Positions 1 through 7,910 of a stretch of 48,550 nucleotides of DNA are shown in pieces (position 1 is the stretch's first letter; each line of letters starts with the position of its first letter). The stretch covers positions 1-48,550 of the forward strand of contig CADEDY010000028.1 in the NCBI GenBank assembly GCA_902826215.1, written 5' to 3'. Below the pieces are notes generated by a model, which was given only the letters and a program-made list of their open reading frames with translations, did no database searches and had not been told where the DNA came from. This DNA comes from an uncultured Bacteroidota bacterium (GTDB lineage: Bacteria > Bacteroidota > Bacteroidia > Flavobacteriales_F > PHOS-HE28). The translations under genes and the position numbers were made by a program.

Positions 1-207
1 TTCCGGTTGGACGGGTGCCGGTGGGTGGATGGTACGCTGCAAGGTGGTGATGCCCTGCTTGGTGTGTCACGCCGGGCGTCGTGTGGGCTAGTGTGGTGGG
101 GACCCGGCGTCTCACAAAAGATTCTTCTTGCCAATTACCTTGTCATGCACATCCGGAGAATGTTCTGCGGATCGACAGTGGATCATGCTGCATGTGAGAC
201 CCGTATC
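1..207. other. left-edge region, no gene recognised
   Basis: GC-rich sequence before the first credible start codon. One frame is open here and joins the lipoprotein frame downstream, but its translation has no signal peptide or family pattern and the lipoprotein signal peptide starts only at 208. It may be the upstream region of that gene or the edge of a neighbouring gene cut by the window. Confidence 0.4.
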
Positions 208-681
208 ATGCACTTTCTTCTCCTATATACGACGCTGCTGGCATGCCTGGTGGCCTGTCGTGCGCCGGGGCAAAGCGACATTCCGGCGCACGATGCTCCG
301 ACTCCGGTCGATACCCCGAGAGAAGCATCGGGGAAGGCGGTGGCCCCGTCCGTGGTCGATGCCCGACCGTGCGGCACGCTGCTACACATCACAGGAGATA
401 GTGCATTGCTTCGCTTGCTCATGGAGGATCGTGACCATCTGTTCGCGATCGAAGACCACGCCAAAGATGTTGTTTCGTACGATCTCATCCCGAGGCTTTG
501 TCGCGGTGGCAGTGAAGTAGGGACGAGCACCACCTGTTTGGCCTTTTCGAACGGGTTCACGATGCCGGTGTTCGGAGCGATCGAGGACCTGCCGCAGTGC
601 GTGGAGATGCACGAAGGTGGAGGCCTGCACGTCGAACTCGACGCGAACGGTGCGGTGCAATCGTTCGTCAGGCTTCAATAG
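208..681 (+). CDS. small hypothetical lipoprotein
   Basis: A 157-residue protein with a lipoprotein signal peptide: a hydrophobic stretch (LLLYTTLLACLVAC) ends in a lipobox with Cys17 as the likely lipidation site. The mature part starts with a Pro/Ala/Asp-rich linker of about 35 residues, followed by a compact domain containing several Cys residues. I chose the ATG at 208 because it places the signal peptide at the N terminus; the frame is open further upstream without sense. I do not recognise the family. It is convergent with the fatty-acid hydroxylase gene on the minus strand, with about 60 bases between the stops. The lipoprotein assignment is supported by sequence; the function is unknown. 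Confidence 0.6.
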   Translation: MHFLLLYTTLLACLVACRAPGQSDIPAHDAPTPVDTPREASGKAVAPSVVDARPCGTLLHITGDSALLRLLMEDRDHLFAIEDHAKDVVSYDLIPRLCRGGSEVGTSTTCLAFSNGFTMPVFGAIEDLPQCVEMHEGGGLHVELDANGAVQSFVRLQ

Positions 682-743
682 GCTGAGGACGTTCTCCTGC
701 CCCAAAGAACGCAACTGATCAAAAGGAAGGAAGCTCGCTACGC

Positions 744-1370
744 TTAGGCCACCCGCTTCGCCTTGGGATCCACCGGCATGGTGCCGAAGATGTGGTCCCA
801 GAGGGGGGAACTGACGCCGAAAGCGCCTTGGTCGCCAACGTAGTGGTGCAGGTTGTGGTGTTTCCACAGCACGCCGAACACGTTCTTGGGCGGGTTCATG
901 GTGTGCACCGCGTAGTGGATCATGAGGTAGCAGGCATAGCCCGTCATGAAGCCGCCGCCGAACGCAATGCCGCCGGGGCCGAGCACCAACCGGAAGAGGC
1001 CCATGAAAGCCGATGCCAGCACGATGGAGACCAAGGGCGGCAAGGCCAAGCGCTTCTTGTCGCGCGGGTGGTCGTGGTGCACGCCGTGCATCACATACTG
1101 CATGCGCACCTTGCGGGCGCTGCCAGCGGTGCCCATGTGGTAGAGCTTGCGGTGGGCGGTGTATTCGATGAAGGTGAAGAACAGCACCCCGGCGCCGTAG
1201 AGCGAAAGGGTGGAAAGCACGCTGAAGCCCAGCATGTGTACCGAGGCGTAGCCCGCCGCCATGCCCAAGCCGAAGAAAAGGGTCAACGGAACGGCGATAT
1301 GGGTCTTGGTGAGGCCCTCCAGAACCGGGTTCTGGAAGATCTGACCGCTCGATGGCTGCTTGCTTGACAT
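744..1370 (-). CDS. fatty acid hydroxylase / sterol desaturase family membrane protein
   Basis: A 208-residue integral membrane protein with the His-cluster signature of di-iron fatty acid hydroxylases and sterol desaturases: HRKLYH, HGVHHDHPRD, HYAVH and HHNLHHY, lying between about four hydrophobic segments. These histidines bind two irons on the cytoplasmic face and support O2-dependent hydroxylation or desaturation of a lipid chain. The spacing resembles fatty acid 2-hydroxylase (FA2H/Scs7-like) without the cytochrome b5 domain. The frame runs 13 codons further upstream from a GTG, but the ATG at 1370 is the better start: a TACCTTTG promoter-like box lies 14 bases upstream on the same strand. 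The substrate is not readable from sequence; a 2-hydroxy-fatty-acid or sulfonolipid role is only a guess. Confidence 0.85.
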   Translation of the reverse strand: MSSKQPSSGQIFQNPVLEGLTKTHIAVPLTLFFGLGMAAGYASVHMLGFSVLSTLSLYGAGVLFFTFIEYTAHRKLYHMGTAGSARKVRMQYVMHGVHHDHPRDKKRLALPPLVSIVLASAFMGLFRLVLGPGGIAFGGGFMTGYACYLMIHYAVHTMNPPKNVFGVLWKHHNLHHYVGDQGAFGVSSPLWDHIFGTMPVDPKAKRVA

Positions 1371-1384
1371 GTCGAAAAGTGCGG

Positions 1385-1392
1385 CAAAGGTA
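1385..1392 (-). promoter_or_regulatory. TAnnTTTG -7 box for the hydroxylase gene
   Basis: On the minus strand this reads TACCTTTG, an exact match to the Bacteroidota primary-sigma -7 consensus TAnnTTTG. It lies 14 bases before the ATG at 1370. Confidence 0.5.
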
Positions 1393-1538
1393 ACCCGCGT
1401 TCGCTGCACCGGACTGATGTTGATCAGCCTTGTTCACCTCCCGCCGTTGATGAGGTGCCTCGGTCCGCAAAGGCACCTCTTGCTTCAGCCCGTTGCGGAA
1501 ATCACGCCCCCGAACGTCCCTCGTATGGGTATTGCGTC

Positions 1539-1546
1539 TATTTTCG
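1539..1546 (+). promoter_or_regulatory. TAnnTTYG -7 box for the tRNA
   Basis: TATTTTCG, a one-base variant of the TAnnTTTG box, lies 20 bases before the mature 5' end of tRNA-Val. That is a plausible distance for a short tRNA leader. Confidence 0.35.
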
Positions 1547-1566
1547 CGGCCGCTTCCGCAAGGAAC

Positions 1567-1641
1567 GGGCAATTAGCTCAGCTGGTTCAGAGCACTACCT
1601 CGACAAGGTAGGGGTCGCTGGTTCGAATCCGGCATTGCCCA
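1567..1641 (+). tRNA. tRNA-Val (anticodon GAC), with C at position 33
   Basis: A full cloverleaf can be folded by eye. The acceptor arm GGGCAAT (1567-1573) pairs with ATTGCCC (1634-1640). The D arm is GCTC/GAGC, the anticodon arm CTACC/GGTAG, the variable loop GGGTC, and the T arm GCTGG/CCGGC encloses TTCGAAT. The discriminator base is A and no CCA is encoded. The seven-base anticodon loop is TCGACAA, which puts GAC at positions 34-36 (valine) and C at position 33, where U is nearly universal. Shifting the loop to restore U33 would give anticodon CGA but destroys the stem, so Val(GAC) is preferred. No neighbouring tRNA is present. Confidence 0.88.
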
Positions 1642-1898
1642 CACACTTCGACACGGTCCGCGATCTCTCCGCGCGGTGTTGAATTGGGTGGTCCACTTTT
1701 CGGGTGTTGATCACGGGTCCAGTTCGGTGGCTGTTGGTCGCGGTCATCGCTATCCATAGGAGCCCCTTCACCATGGTCCTTTCCTACACCCGCTGCCAAG
1801 AACGACTCATGTTGGTGCTCCCTGAACAGGACATTGTCCCTGCTGCGAAGTGACCATTCCCCATTCGCTCGTCCCAAACATCGACATCGCTCTTCCAC
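1642..1898. other. intergenic region upstream of the sigma factor
   Basis: 257 bases between the tRNA and the sigma-factor start. A 26-codon frame begins with ATG at 1773 but has no recognisable product. I see no terminator, riboswitch or exact TAnnTTTG box. Confidence 0.4.
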
Positions 1899-2486
1899 GT
1901 GCTTTTCAAGAAGAAGGCCAAGCCCGATAAGGAACTGACCGACGAGGAACTCGTGGGGGAGTTACAGCGCGCCATGGACGCCGACCGGTTCGGGGTGCTC
2001 TATGATCGGTACACGGCCAAGGTGTACCAGAAATGCGTGGGCATGACCCGGGATCAAGAACTCGCCAAGGACCTCACCCACGACATCTTCCTGAAGGCGT
2101 TCGTGAACCTGTCGAAGTTCGATCATCGCAGCAAGTTCGGCACGTGGCTGTACAGCATCACCTACAACTATTGCTTGGACCACCTGCGCAAGAGCCAACG
2201 CCATCGCACCAAGGACCTGGACGATGACCTCGTGGTGGAGGACGGTGCCGAGGACCGCTACGAGATCGAACTGCTCTCGCTGCGCTCGGATCGTTTGGCT
2301 TCGGTCTTGGAGGCATTGGAACCCGCTGACCGGGCCGTGCTTTTGATGAAATACCAGGACGATCTTTCCGTGAAGGAGATCTCGGAAGTACTCGGCTTGG
2401 GCGAAAGTGCGGTGAAGATGCGGGCCATGCGGGCACGCGAGCGCGCACTGAACCAGTACAAACACCTTTATAGCGACGAGCCATGA
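1899..2486 (+). CDS. RNA polymerase sigma factor, sigma-70 family, ECF type
   Basis: A 195-residue ECF sigma factor. Region 2 lies at about residues 25-95 (DLTHDIFLKAFVNL, then FGTWLYSITYNYCLDHLRK, the -10 and core-binding helices). Region 4 lies at about 130-185 (ALEPADRAVLLMKY, then DLSVKEISEVLGLGESAVKM, the HTH for the -35 element). There is no region 1.1 or 3, as expected for this class. The start is a GTG at 1899; the next Met lies inside the conserved N-terminal part. Its stop overlaps the next gene by ATGA-type coupling (next start 2483), so it is translationally coupled to the 72-residue protein and then to a channel gene. This suggests it directs a small envelope or osmotic response. 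No zinc-finger anti-sigma factor is encoded next to it. Confidence 0.93.
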   Translation: MLFKKKAKPDKELTDEELVGELQRAMDADRFGVLYDRYTAKVYQKCVGMTRDQELAKDLTHDIFLKAFVNLSKFDHRSKFGTWLYSITYNYCLDHLRKSQRHRTKDLDDDLVVEDGAEDRYEIELLSLRSDRLASVLEALEPADRAVLLMKYQDDLSVKEISEVLGLGESAVKMRAMRARERALNQYKHLYSDEP

Positions 2487-2701
2487 GGGAGAATCCGTTC
2501 CAGATCATACGGTCTTCGGACCAGCCACCGGAGCACCTGCGCAAGGAGGTGATGACGAGCGTGAAGCTGGTCATGCTCGTGATGCGTTTCTTACAGCTCT
2601 TCGTCGCGGACTTCAGCATGACGGCCTTCGATAAGGTGCGTCGCACAGGACCTTCCACAACCACCAAGGGCAAAGGCCCTTCCACCGAAACCACCCCATG
2701 A
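2483..2701 (+). CDS. small conserved protein coupled to an ECF sigma factor
   Basis: A 72-residue protein whose start overlaps the sigma-factor stop and whose stop overlaps the next start (ATGA at 2698-2701). The N-terminal half is mixed charged (PPEHLRKEVMTSVKLV), the middle is hydrophobic (about residues 28-48), and the tail is a basic, Thr-rich, probably disordered segment. From memory, similar short proteins follow sigma factors in other Bacteroidota and share the pattern of a Pro-x-x-Leu-Lys/Arg-x-x-Val-Met helix and an amphipathic stretch; I could not check this. Strict coupling makes a regulator of the sigma factor (anti-sigma or co-factor) the natural hypothesis, but no known anti-sigma domain is visible. 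Confidence 0.7.
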   Translation: MRENPFQIIRSSDQPPEHLRKEVMTSVKLVMLVMRFLQLFVADFSMTAFDKVRRTGPSTTTKGKGPSTETTP

Positions 2702-3543
2702 ACATGGATCTTGAACTCCTCCAGGCCAGCTTGTCCAAGGCTTTCGAACAGTACGTCGTCGGCATCATCAATGGACTGCCGAACGTGATCAGCGGGCTCA
2801 TCATCCTGCTGCTCGGTTGGCTCATCGCCAAAGGACTGCGTGCACTGGTGAAGAACATCGTGAGGCGCAGCGGCTTGGATGCTGCCGCTGAACGCAGCGG
2901 TGTGTTGGCCGTAATGGGCAAAGTGGGGGTGAAGAGCGTGAGTGCATTCCTTTCGATGCTGGTGTATGCGTTGGTGTTGCTCATCTTTCTTGTAGCAGCG
3001 GCCGACGCCATGCATCTGGACGGTGTTACCCGAGCCCTTGATGGGTTGTTCGCGTACCTGCCCACGCTGTTCACCGCGCTCGCGATATTCCTCGGCGGCC
3101 TTTGGGGCGCAGAGAAGGCCAAGACGATGGTGGACACCACCATGGAGAGCATGGGCCTTGGCGGTGGCAAGGTGTTGGCCTCGGTGCTTTTCGGCGTCAT
3201 CGTGCTCTTCAGTTCCATCACGGCGTTGAATCTGGCAGGCGTCGATACCACCTTGATCACGTCCAACCTGGTGGTGGTGGTGGCCGGGATCCTACTGGCG
3301 TTCAGCATCGCCTACGGCTTCGCGGCGCGCGACGTACTCACCAACGTGCTGGGCAGCTACTATGGCAAGGATCGCTTCCGCACCGGCATGCGCGTGCGCA
3401 TCGGCAACGACGAAGGGGTGATCGAGAAGATCGACAGCGTGAGCATTTCCCTGCGCACCACCGATCGCTTGGTGATGATCCCGACGCGGCAATTGGTCAC
3501 GGAACGGATCGAAGTATTGGACGACGGCACCGAAAGTGAATGA
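2698..3543 (+). CDS. mechanosensitive-channel-like membrane protein (conserved TM helix family)
   Basis: A 281-residue protein. An N-terminal amphipathic part precedes a first helix with the pattern GLIILLLGWLIAKGLRALVKNIVRRSGLD, typical of the conserved-TM-helix family related to MscS. Further membrane segments lie at about residues 85-105, 115-135, 160-180 and 190-212. After the last one, the pattern AYGFAARDVLTNVLGSYY resembles the MscS pore-lining helix, and the soluble tail (RVRIGNDEGVIEKIDSVSISLR) matches the MscS beta domain. It probably senses membrane tension. It is coupled to the 72-residue gene by ATGA overlap, and a second MscS-type gene follows 55 bases downstream. A second ATG two codons in (2704) is an equally good start. 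Confidence 0.85.
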   Translation: MNMDLELLQASLSKAFEQYVVGIINGLPNVISGLIILLLGWLIAKGLRALVKNIVRRSGLDAAAERSGVLAVMGKVGVKSVSAFLSMLVYALVLLIFLVAAADAMHLDGVTRALDGLFAYLPTLFTALAIFLGGLWGAEKAKTMVDTTMESMGLGGGKVLASVLFGVIVLFSSITALNLAGVDTTLITSNLVVVVAGILLAFSIAYGFAARDVLTNVLGSYYGKDRFRTGMRVRIGNDEGVIEKIDSVSISLRTTDRLVMIPTRQLVTERIEVLDDGTESE

Positions 3544-3598
3544 CCCTGGATATTCTGGTCGATAACTTCCATACTCCACCAACCAACCAAACCCCACC

Positions 3599-4423
3599 AT
3601 GGAACAACCTGTTGAACAACTCGGAACATGGACCCAACACGGCTATGACCTGCTTCTCGAATACGGCCCCAAAGTGCTTATGGCGCTGCTGGTGCTGTGG
3701 GTCGGAACCATGCTCGTACGCGTGATCGCACGGGTACTTGACAAGGTACTGGACAAGCGCGGCGTGGAGCCCACCTTGAAGCGCTTCCTGCATAGCCTCG
3801 TCACCATCTCCCTGCGGATCCTTGTTTTCATCACTGCGATCCAGATGATGGGCGTGGCCACCACCAGCTTCGTTGCCATCATCGGCGCTGCCGGCCTGGC
3901 GGTAGGTCTGGCCTTGCAAGGCACTTTGGCCAACTTCGCCGGTGGCACCTTGATCCTGCTCTTCAAACCCTACAAGTTGGGTGACCTCATCGAAGCCCAA
4001 GGAATACTGGGCAACGTGAAGGAGATCCAGATCTTCACCACCGTGCTGTTGACGCCGGAGAACAAGACGGCCATCATCCCGAACGGGGCCATGGCCAACG
4101 GCAACATCATCAACTACAGCAGCGACGGCAAGATGCGTGTGGACCTCACCTTCGGCGTTTCATACGGCGAGCCATTGGACAATGTGCGTCAAGTGCTGGA
4201 AGGTGTCATGGCTGCCGATCCGCTCGTTTTGCAGGATCCTGCACCAAGCATCACCGTGAGCAAACTGAACTTGGAAGGCATCGAACTGGCCGTGCGCCCG
4301 TGGTGCGATCCGAAAGATTATTGGACCGTTTACTTTGGCACTTTGGAGCGGGGGATCGTTGCTTTGCAAGCTGCAGGCATCAAAGGACCGAAGCCAAGTA
4401 TGAATATCACTCAAACCACCTGA
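3599..4423 (+). CDS. MscS-family small-conductance mechanosensitive channel
   Basis: A 274-residue protein of standard MscS length and layout. Three membrane helices lie at about residues 20-40, 62-85 and 90-112. The pore helix carries the MscS signature of small residues (AAGLAVGLALQGTLANFAGGTLILLF). A beta domain follows (YKLGDLIEAQGILGNVKEIQIFTTVL, IIPNGAMANGNIINYS), then an alpha/beta C-terminal domain. The family forms a heptameric channel that releases small solutes on hypo-osmotic shock. It follows another MscS-like gene in the same operon as the ECF sigma factor, so this locus carries two different tension-gated channels. The DUF3078 gene starts 11 bases after its stop and may be cotranscribed. 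Confidence 0.95.
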   Translation: MEQPVEQLGTWTQHGYDLLLEYGPKVLMALLVLWVGTMLVRVIARVLDKVLDKRGVEPTLKRFLHSLVTISLRILVFITAIQMMGVATTSFVAIIGAAGLAVGLALQGTLANFAGGTLILLFKPYKLGDLIEAQGILGNVKEIQIFTTVLLTPENKTAIIPNGAMANGNIINYSSDGKMRVDLTFGVSYGEPLDNVRQVLEGVMAADPLVLQDPAPSITVSKLNLEGIELAVRPWCDPKDYWTVYFGTLERGIVALQAAGIKGPKPSMNITQTT

Positions 4424-4434
4424 AAACACGAAGT

Positions 4435-5391
4435 ATGAAGCGCATTCTATTCTCTTTGCTGACGATCGCCAGCCTAGGCCCTGTGCTTGCACAGAACGAT
4501 ATCGACCCGAACGCACGGGATGCGGCACATGCTGCCATGGGAGCGGGTCTTCCTCCGGACACCGTGCCTGATGGCTGGAAGAAGAGCGGGATCATCAACA
4601 TCAACATGACCCAAGTGAATCTCTCCAACTGGGCAGCGGGTGGTTTCAGTTCGGTGAGCGGCATCGCCATGTTCAATGGAACGGCCAATTGGAAGAAAGG
4701 TCGCAGGGCTTGGGACAACAGCCTGATACTAGCCTTCGGTGGACAACACGTCCACAACGGATCCGATCCACAGAAGACCGACGACCGCATCGAATTGAAC
4801 AGCAAGTATGGTTATGAACTGAAGAAGAGCCTCTACCTAGCCGGCGTGTTCCAATTCCGCACCCAGTTCACCGAAGGGTTCAACGCTGATGGCGACCGTA
4901 TCTCCAACCTACTTGCACCAGCCTACGCCGTGCTCGGTATCGGTCTGGACTACCGCCCGAACGACAACTTCACGGTCTTCGTTTCGCCGCTTACCGCACG
5001 CTTGATCATCGTTAACGACAAGACACTTTGGGGAGGAAGCACGGATCCCGAATTGCGCGTTTACGGTGTGAAGAACTTCAATACCACCGAAATGGAACTG
5101 GGTGGTTATGTCCGCATGCAATACAAGCGCGAGTTGGCCAAGAACATCACCTTCCTTACCCGTGGCGACCTCTTCAGCAACTACCTGCGCAACCCACAGA
5201 ACATCGACGTGACCTGGGAGACGTTGTGGACATTCAAGGTGAACGAATGGTTCGCCGCCACCCTGAACACGGTGCTGATCTACGATCACGACACCAACCT
5301 GCCGAAGGTGGATGCCGAGGGTATTCCTTACGCAGGTCCTGCAACTCAGTTCAAGGAGACCTTGGGCATCGGCCTCAGCTTCAAGCTCTGA
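4435..5391 (+). CDS. DUF3078 outer-membrane protein
   Basis: A 318-residue protein with a signal peptide (about residues 1-19, ending ...GPVLAQ). The mature region has the DUF3078 pattern: GWKKSGIININMTQVNLSNWAAGG, followed by repeated amphipathic beta strands and ending in an aromatic or Leu residue (GIGLSFKL), as in small outer-membrane barrels. The ATG at 4435 is chosen because it starts the signal peptide; the open frame runs upstream inside the MscS gene. DUF3078 proteins are widespread in Bacteroidota but uncharacterised. A strong terminator hairpin follows 17 bases after the stop, marking the end of the operon that begins with the sigma factor. Confidence 0.9.
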   Translation: MKRILFSLLTIASLGPVLAQNDIDPNARDAAHAAMGAGLPPDTVPDGWKKSGIININMTQVNLSNWAAGGFSSVSGIAMFNGTANWKKGRRAWDNSLILAFGGQHVHNGSDPQKTDDRIELNSKYGYELKKSLYLAGVFQFRTQFTEGFNADGDRISNLLAPAYAVLGIGLDYRPNDNFTVFVSPLTARLIIVNDKTLWGGSTDPELRVYGVKNFNTTEMELGGYVRMQYKRELAKNITFLTRGDLFSNYLRNPQNIDVTWETLWTFKVNEWFAATLNTVLIYDHDTNLPKVDAEGIPYAGPATQFKETLGIGLSFKL

Positions 5392-5407
5392 TCACACTTC
5401 TTTCCGG

Positions 5408-5440
5408 AAAGGCTGCCTTCGGGCAGCCTTTCTTGTTTTC
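5408..5440. terminator. rho-independent terminator between convergent genes
   Basis: AAAGGCTGCC, a TTCG tetraloop and GGCAGCCTTT form a perfect 10-bp stem followed by CTTGTTTTC. It lies after the DUF3078 stop and 9 bases before the stop of the convergent glycosyltransferase, so it may serve both strands. Confidence 0.85.
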
Positions 5441-5448
5441 AGGCCATC

Positions 5449-7422
5449 CTAGTGCGACCGTTCGAGTGGCTCGAAGAGTGCGTTCTGGATAGGGTTGTGC
5501 TTGCGCTGCCACACGTGCAGATCCTTGATCTTTGCAAGGCTCTTCGAGGGGTCGAATGCGTAGGTTTTCAGGTGCACGTTGGGGATCCATTCCGGTGATG
5601 CAACGGTGACCAACGGGATCGGTGCCACGCGTGCCTCCGGTCCATACGGTAACACACTGCTGCTGCGGTACACAAAGGTGGAATCGTCCTTCCGCAATTC
5701 AACGACCACATGGATGGCAGAGGTGCTCGCAACACTATCCAGCTCCAAAACGACCTCGAATTCGTCCTTCTGCTTCGTCCCCAAGCTTCCCAACGACACT
5801 TCTAGTGCGAGCCCGAATTCGCGATCCGCGAAGAGCCAGCCTTGTTCGCCGGTGCGTTCGTTGAGGTAGGTCGGCAGGTCGCTGTGGATGTCCACACTAA
5901 CGCCGGGCTGCTCTTGTCCAGTCAACGAGGCCATGAAGGTCCGTTCAGCATTCGGGGCTTCCGATCCCAGATCCGTGAAGCGATACACCCGGCCTTCCAC
6001 ATGGTCCGCTCGGTCCAACAGGTTCGGGAAACGCGCTTGTACTCGGGCGATGTCCTCGGGTTCATATCCGTTGGAAAGACCAAGCAAGACGACCTTGCCC
6101 TCGGCACGAGATAGCAGACTGTCCAGAGCTCCTGGATCGTTCGTGCCACGCAATTGCACGTACGGGACCTCGCCTCGCGTGAGACCGTGCTTCCGCATGT
6201 AGAATTCGATCTGCGGATCCGGTGCATCGAAGAGGACCAAGGATCCATCGGTACCGAATTCCTGGATAGTAGCAAATCCGGCTTGCACCATCGCCTCGTA
6301 GCGCGAGCCCTGGAAGATGGTGTAGTGCTGCCGGTCATGGATCAACGTGAAAGTACCGAGGCCTGCGATCACCGTGCACGCGATCACGGTCCAGTTCCGA
6401 TCCAACGCACGCAGGCCGGACAAAAGCGCGATAATGATGTACGGGAAGCTGAACAGCACAAGGGAATACTGCAATACCGGCGACCGCCAAATGCTGTATC
6501 CATAGCCGATCGCCAACGGTAGTAGACCCCAAACCAGCAGGAACCACCGCGAAGGATCCGCTGGTGCTGAACGACGCATGCGAAGGATCAACGCGGCGAT
6601 GACCAAGAGCCCAAAGGCTCCACCGAACACCATCGAAAAGTGGAAGATCCACGCGATATAGTTCGATATCCAAGCGCTATCCGGTGGGGGCAACCAACCG
6701 TCCAATCCCCCCAACGAAAGCTGCTTCAGGAAGATCGGGAGGTTGGGCAGGTACACCAGCAAGCACGCGGCACAGAGGATCGAATAGGCTTTGCGTTGTT
6801 CCGGACGAAGAAGGAAGAAGCCGGTGACCACCATGATCGCCGCCAACAACAAAGCGAAGTGATGGGTGTACGCACTGAGCACGACGGCGATGCCCGTTCC
6901 GATCAAGGTCCGGCGCGTGTTGTGGGCGAGGTAGCGCGTCAATTGATCGGCCAGCAGAGCCGTGGTGAAGAAGCCGATGGCATAGGGGCGAGCGATCTGC
7001 GCATAGAGTACGGTGTACTGCAAGGTCGCAAGCAAAGCCGTGGTGATCAACGCGACCGGTGCAGATGACCACGCCAGTGCGAAGCGGTACAGAAAGAACA
7101 GCGCCAGCAAGGCCAGTGCGATGAAGGGGAACTTGACGATAGCCTCGCCGGTGCCGAAGACCTTGGTCCAGATCCATTCGAACACCTGCACGCCGGGCGG
7201 GTGCGTATCCAGTTCGATCACACCGCGTTGGATGGTCTCGCCAAGCGTGGGGTAGATGCGCACCAAGGCGCTCAACTCATCGTGCGTGAACGGTAGGTTC
7301 GGCAGGTTCCAGAAGCGGAGCAATGCCGCCAAGGCGAAAAGCACAAGGAAGGTGATCCGCACCCACAGCTCGCCGGAGAACCACTGACCACCGAAGCGGG
7401 CGATGTGCGCACGCCACTCCAT
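5449..7422 (-). CDS. GT39/ArnT-like membrane glycosyltransferase
   Basis: A 657-residue multipass protein. It has the family-39 (PMT/ArnT, GT-C fold) layout: a first membrane helix (about 22-40), then a periplasmic loop with an acidic motif (H47-D48-E49) and a second motif DTHPPG (72-77), roughly ten further helices to about residue 350, and a soluble C-terminal region of about 300 residues with no family I recognise. GT-C enzymes use polyprenyl-phosphate sugars and transfer them to lipid or protein on the periplasmic face; the acidic loop residues are the expected catalytic base. Donor and acceptor cannot be read. It starts 3 bases after the smpB stop on the same strand, so the two are probably cotranscribed. 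Confidence 0.85.
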   Translation of the reverse strand: MEWRAHIARFGGQWFSGELWVRITFLVLFALAALLRFWNLPNLPFTHDELSALVRIYPTLGETIQRGVIELDTHPPGVQVFEWIWTKVFGTGEAIVKFPFIALALLALFFLYRFALAWSSAPVALITTALLATLQYTVLYAQIARPYAIGFFTTALLADQLTRYLAHNTRRTLIGTGIAVVLSAYTHHFALLLAAIMVVTGFFLLRPEQRKAYSILCAACLLVYLPNLPIFLKQLSLGGLDGWLPPPDSAWISNYIAWIFHFSMVFGGAFGLLVIAALILRMRRSAPADPSRWFLLVWGLLPLAIGYGYSIWRSPVLQYSLVLFSFPYIIIALLSGLRALDRNWTVIACTVIAGLGTFTLIHDRQHYTIFQGSRYEAMVQAGFATIQEFGTDGSLVLFDAPDPQIEFYMRKHGLTRGEVPYVQLRGTNDPGALDSLLSRAEGKVVLLGLSNGYEPEDIARVQARFPNLLDRADHVEGRVYRFTDLGSEAPNAERTFMASLTGQEQPGVSVDIHSDLPTYLNERTGEQGWLFADREFGLALEVSLGSLGTKQKDEFEVVLELDSVASTSAIHVVVELRKDDSTFVYRSSSVLPYGPEARVAPIPLVTVASPEWIPNVHLKTYAFDPSKSLAKIKDLHVWQRKHNPIQNALFEPLERSH

Positions 7423-7425
7423 GCA

Positions 7426-7872
7426 CTACCGTTCACGGTCCATGTCGCGCTGCACGTCCTTTTCCTTCAGGCTGTCGCGCTTGTCGAAAAGCTTCTTCCC
7501 CTTGGCCAAGGCGATCTCCATCTTCGCGTAGCCATTGTCCGCAATGAAGAGCCGCACCGGCACGATGGTCATGCCGACATCCTTGAGCTTCTTCTTCAGC
7601 TTGTCCAATTCCTTCCGGTGCAGCAACAATCTGCGGTCGCGCTTGGGGTCGTGCACGAAGTGCGGGTTCGATCCGTACGGGTTGATCTGCATGCCGCGCA
7701 CCACCAGATCCGCTCCGATGAAGGCACAGAACGCCTCGCCCATGGTAGCACCGTTGTTCCGGATGCTCTTGATCTCGGAACCGGTCAATACCATGCCGCA
7801 CTCGAACGTATCCAACAAGTGGTACTCGAAGCCGGCCTTGCGGTTCTTGACGTCGATCTTGGGTGCGGCCAT
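7426..7872 (-). CDS. smpB: SsrA-binding protein SmpB
   Basis: A 148-residue protein of standard length. It binds tmRNA and brings it to stalled ribosomes for trans-translation. Family hallmarks are visible in order: the N-terminal beta-barrel (VKNRKAGFEYHLLDTFECGMVLTGSEIKSIR), the RNA-binding segment HDPKRDRRLLLHRKELDKL, the KGYAK-type strand (NGYAKMEIALAKGKKLFDKR) and the basic C-terminal tail (KEKDVQRDMDRER) that enters the mRNA channel. The tmRNA gene is not in this window. A TAGCTTCG promoter-like box lies 6 bases before the ATG. Confidence 0.97.
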   Translation of the reverse strand: MAAPKIDVKNRKAGFEYHLLDTFECGMVLTGSEIKSIRNNGATMGEAFCAFIGADLVVRGMQINPYGSNPHFVHDPKRDRRLLLHRKELDKLKKKLKDVGMTIVPVRLFIADNGYAKMEIALAKGKKLFDKRDSLKEKDVQRDMDRER

Positions 7873-7878
7873 GGGCCG

Positions 7879-7886
7879 CGAAGCTA
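7879..7886 (-). promoter_or_regulatory. TAnnTTYG -7 box for smpB
   Basis: Minus strand TAGCTTCG, six bases before the smpB ATG. The same octamer precedes the gene ending at 35478. It implies a very short or absent leader. Confidence 0.4.
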
Positions 7887-7910
7887 ACTAGCCGCGTGCA
7901 GGCAATGCCA

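Noticed and set aside
382..1572. 396-codon open frame on the minus strand spanning the lipoprotein and hydroxylase genes
   Set aside because: It overlaps two better genes in other frames and has no recognisable domain.
1567..1641. tRNA-Ser(CGA) reading of the tRNA
   Set aside because: Shifting the loop to obtain U33 breaks the anticodon stem, and the short variable loop does not fit tRNA-Ser.
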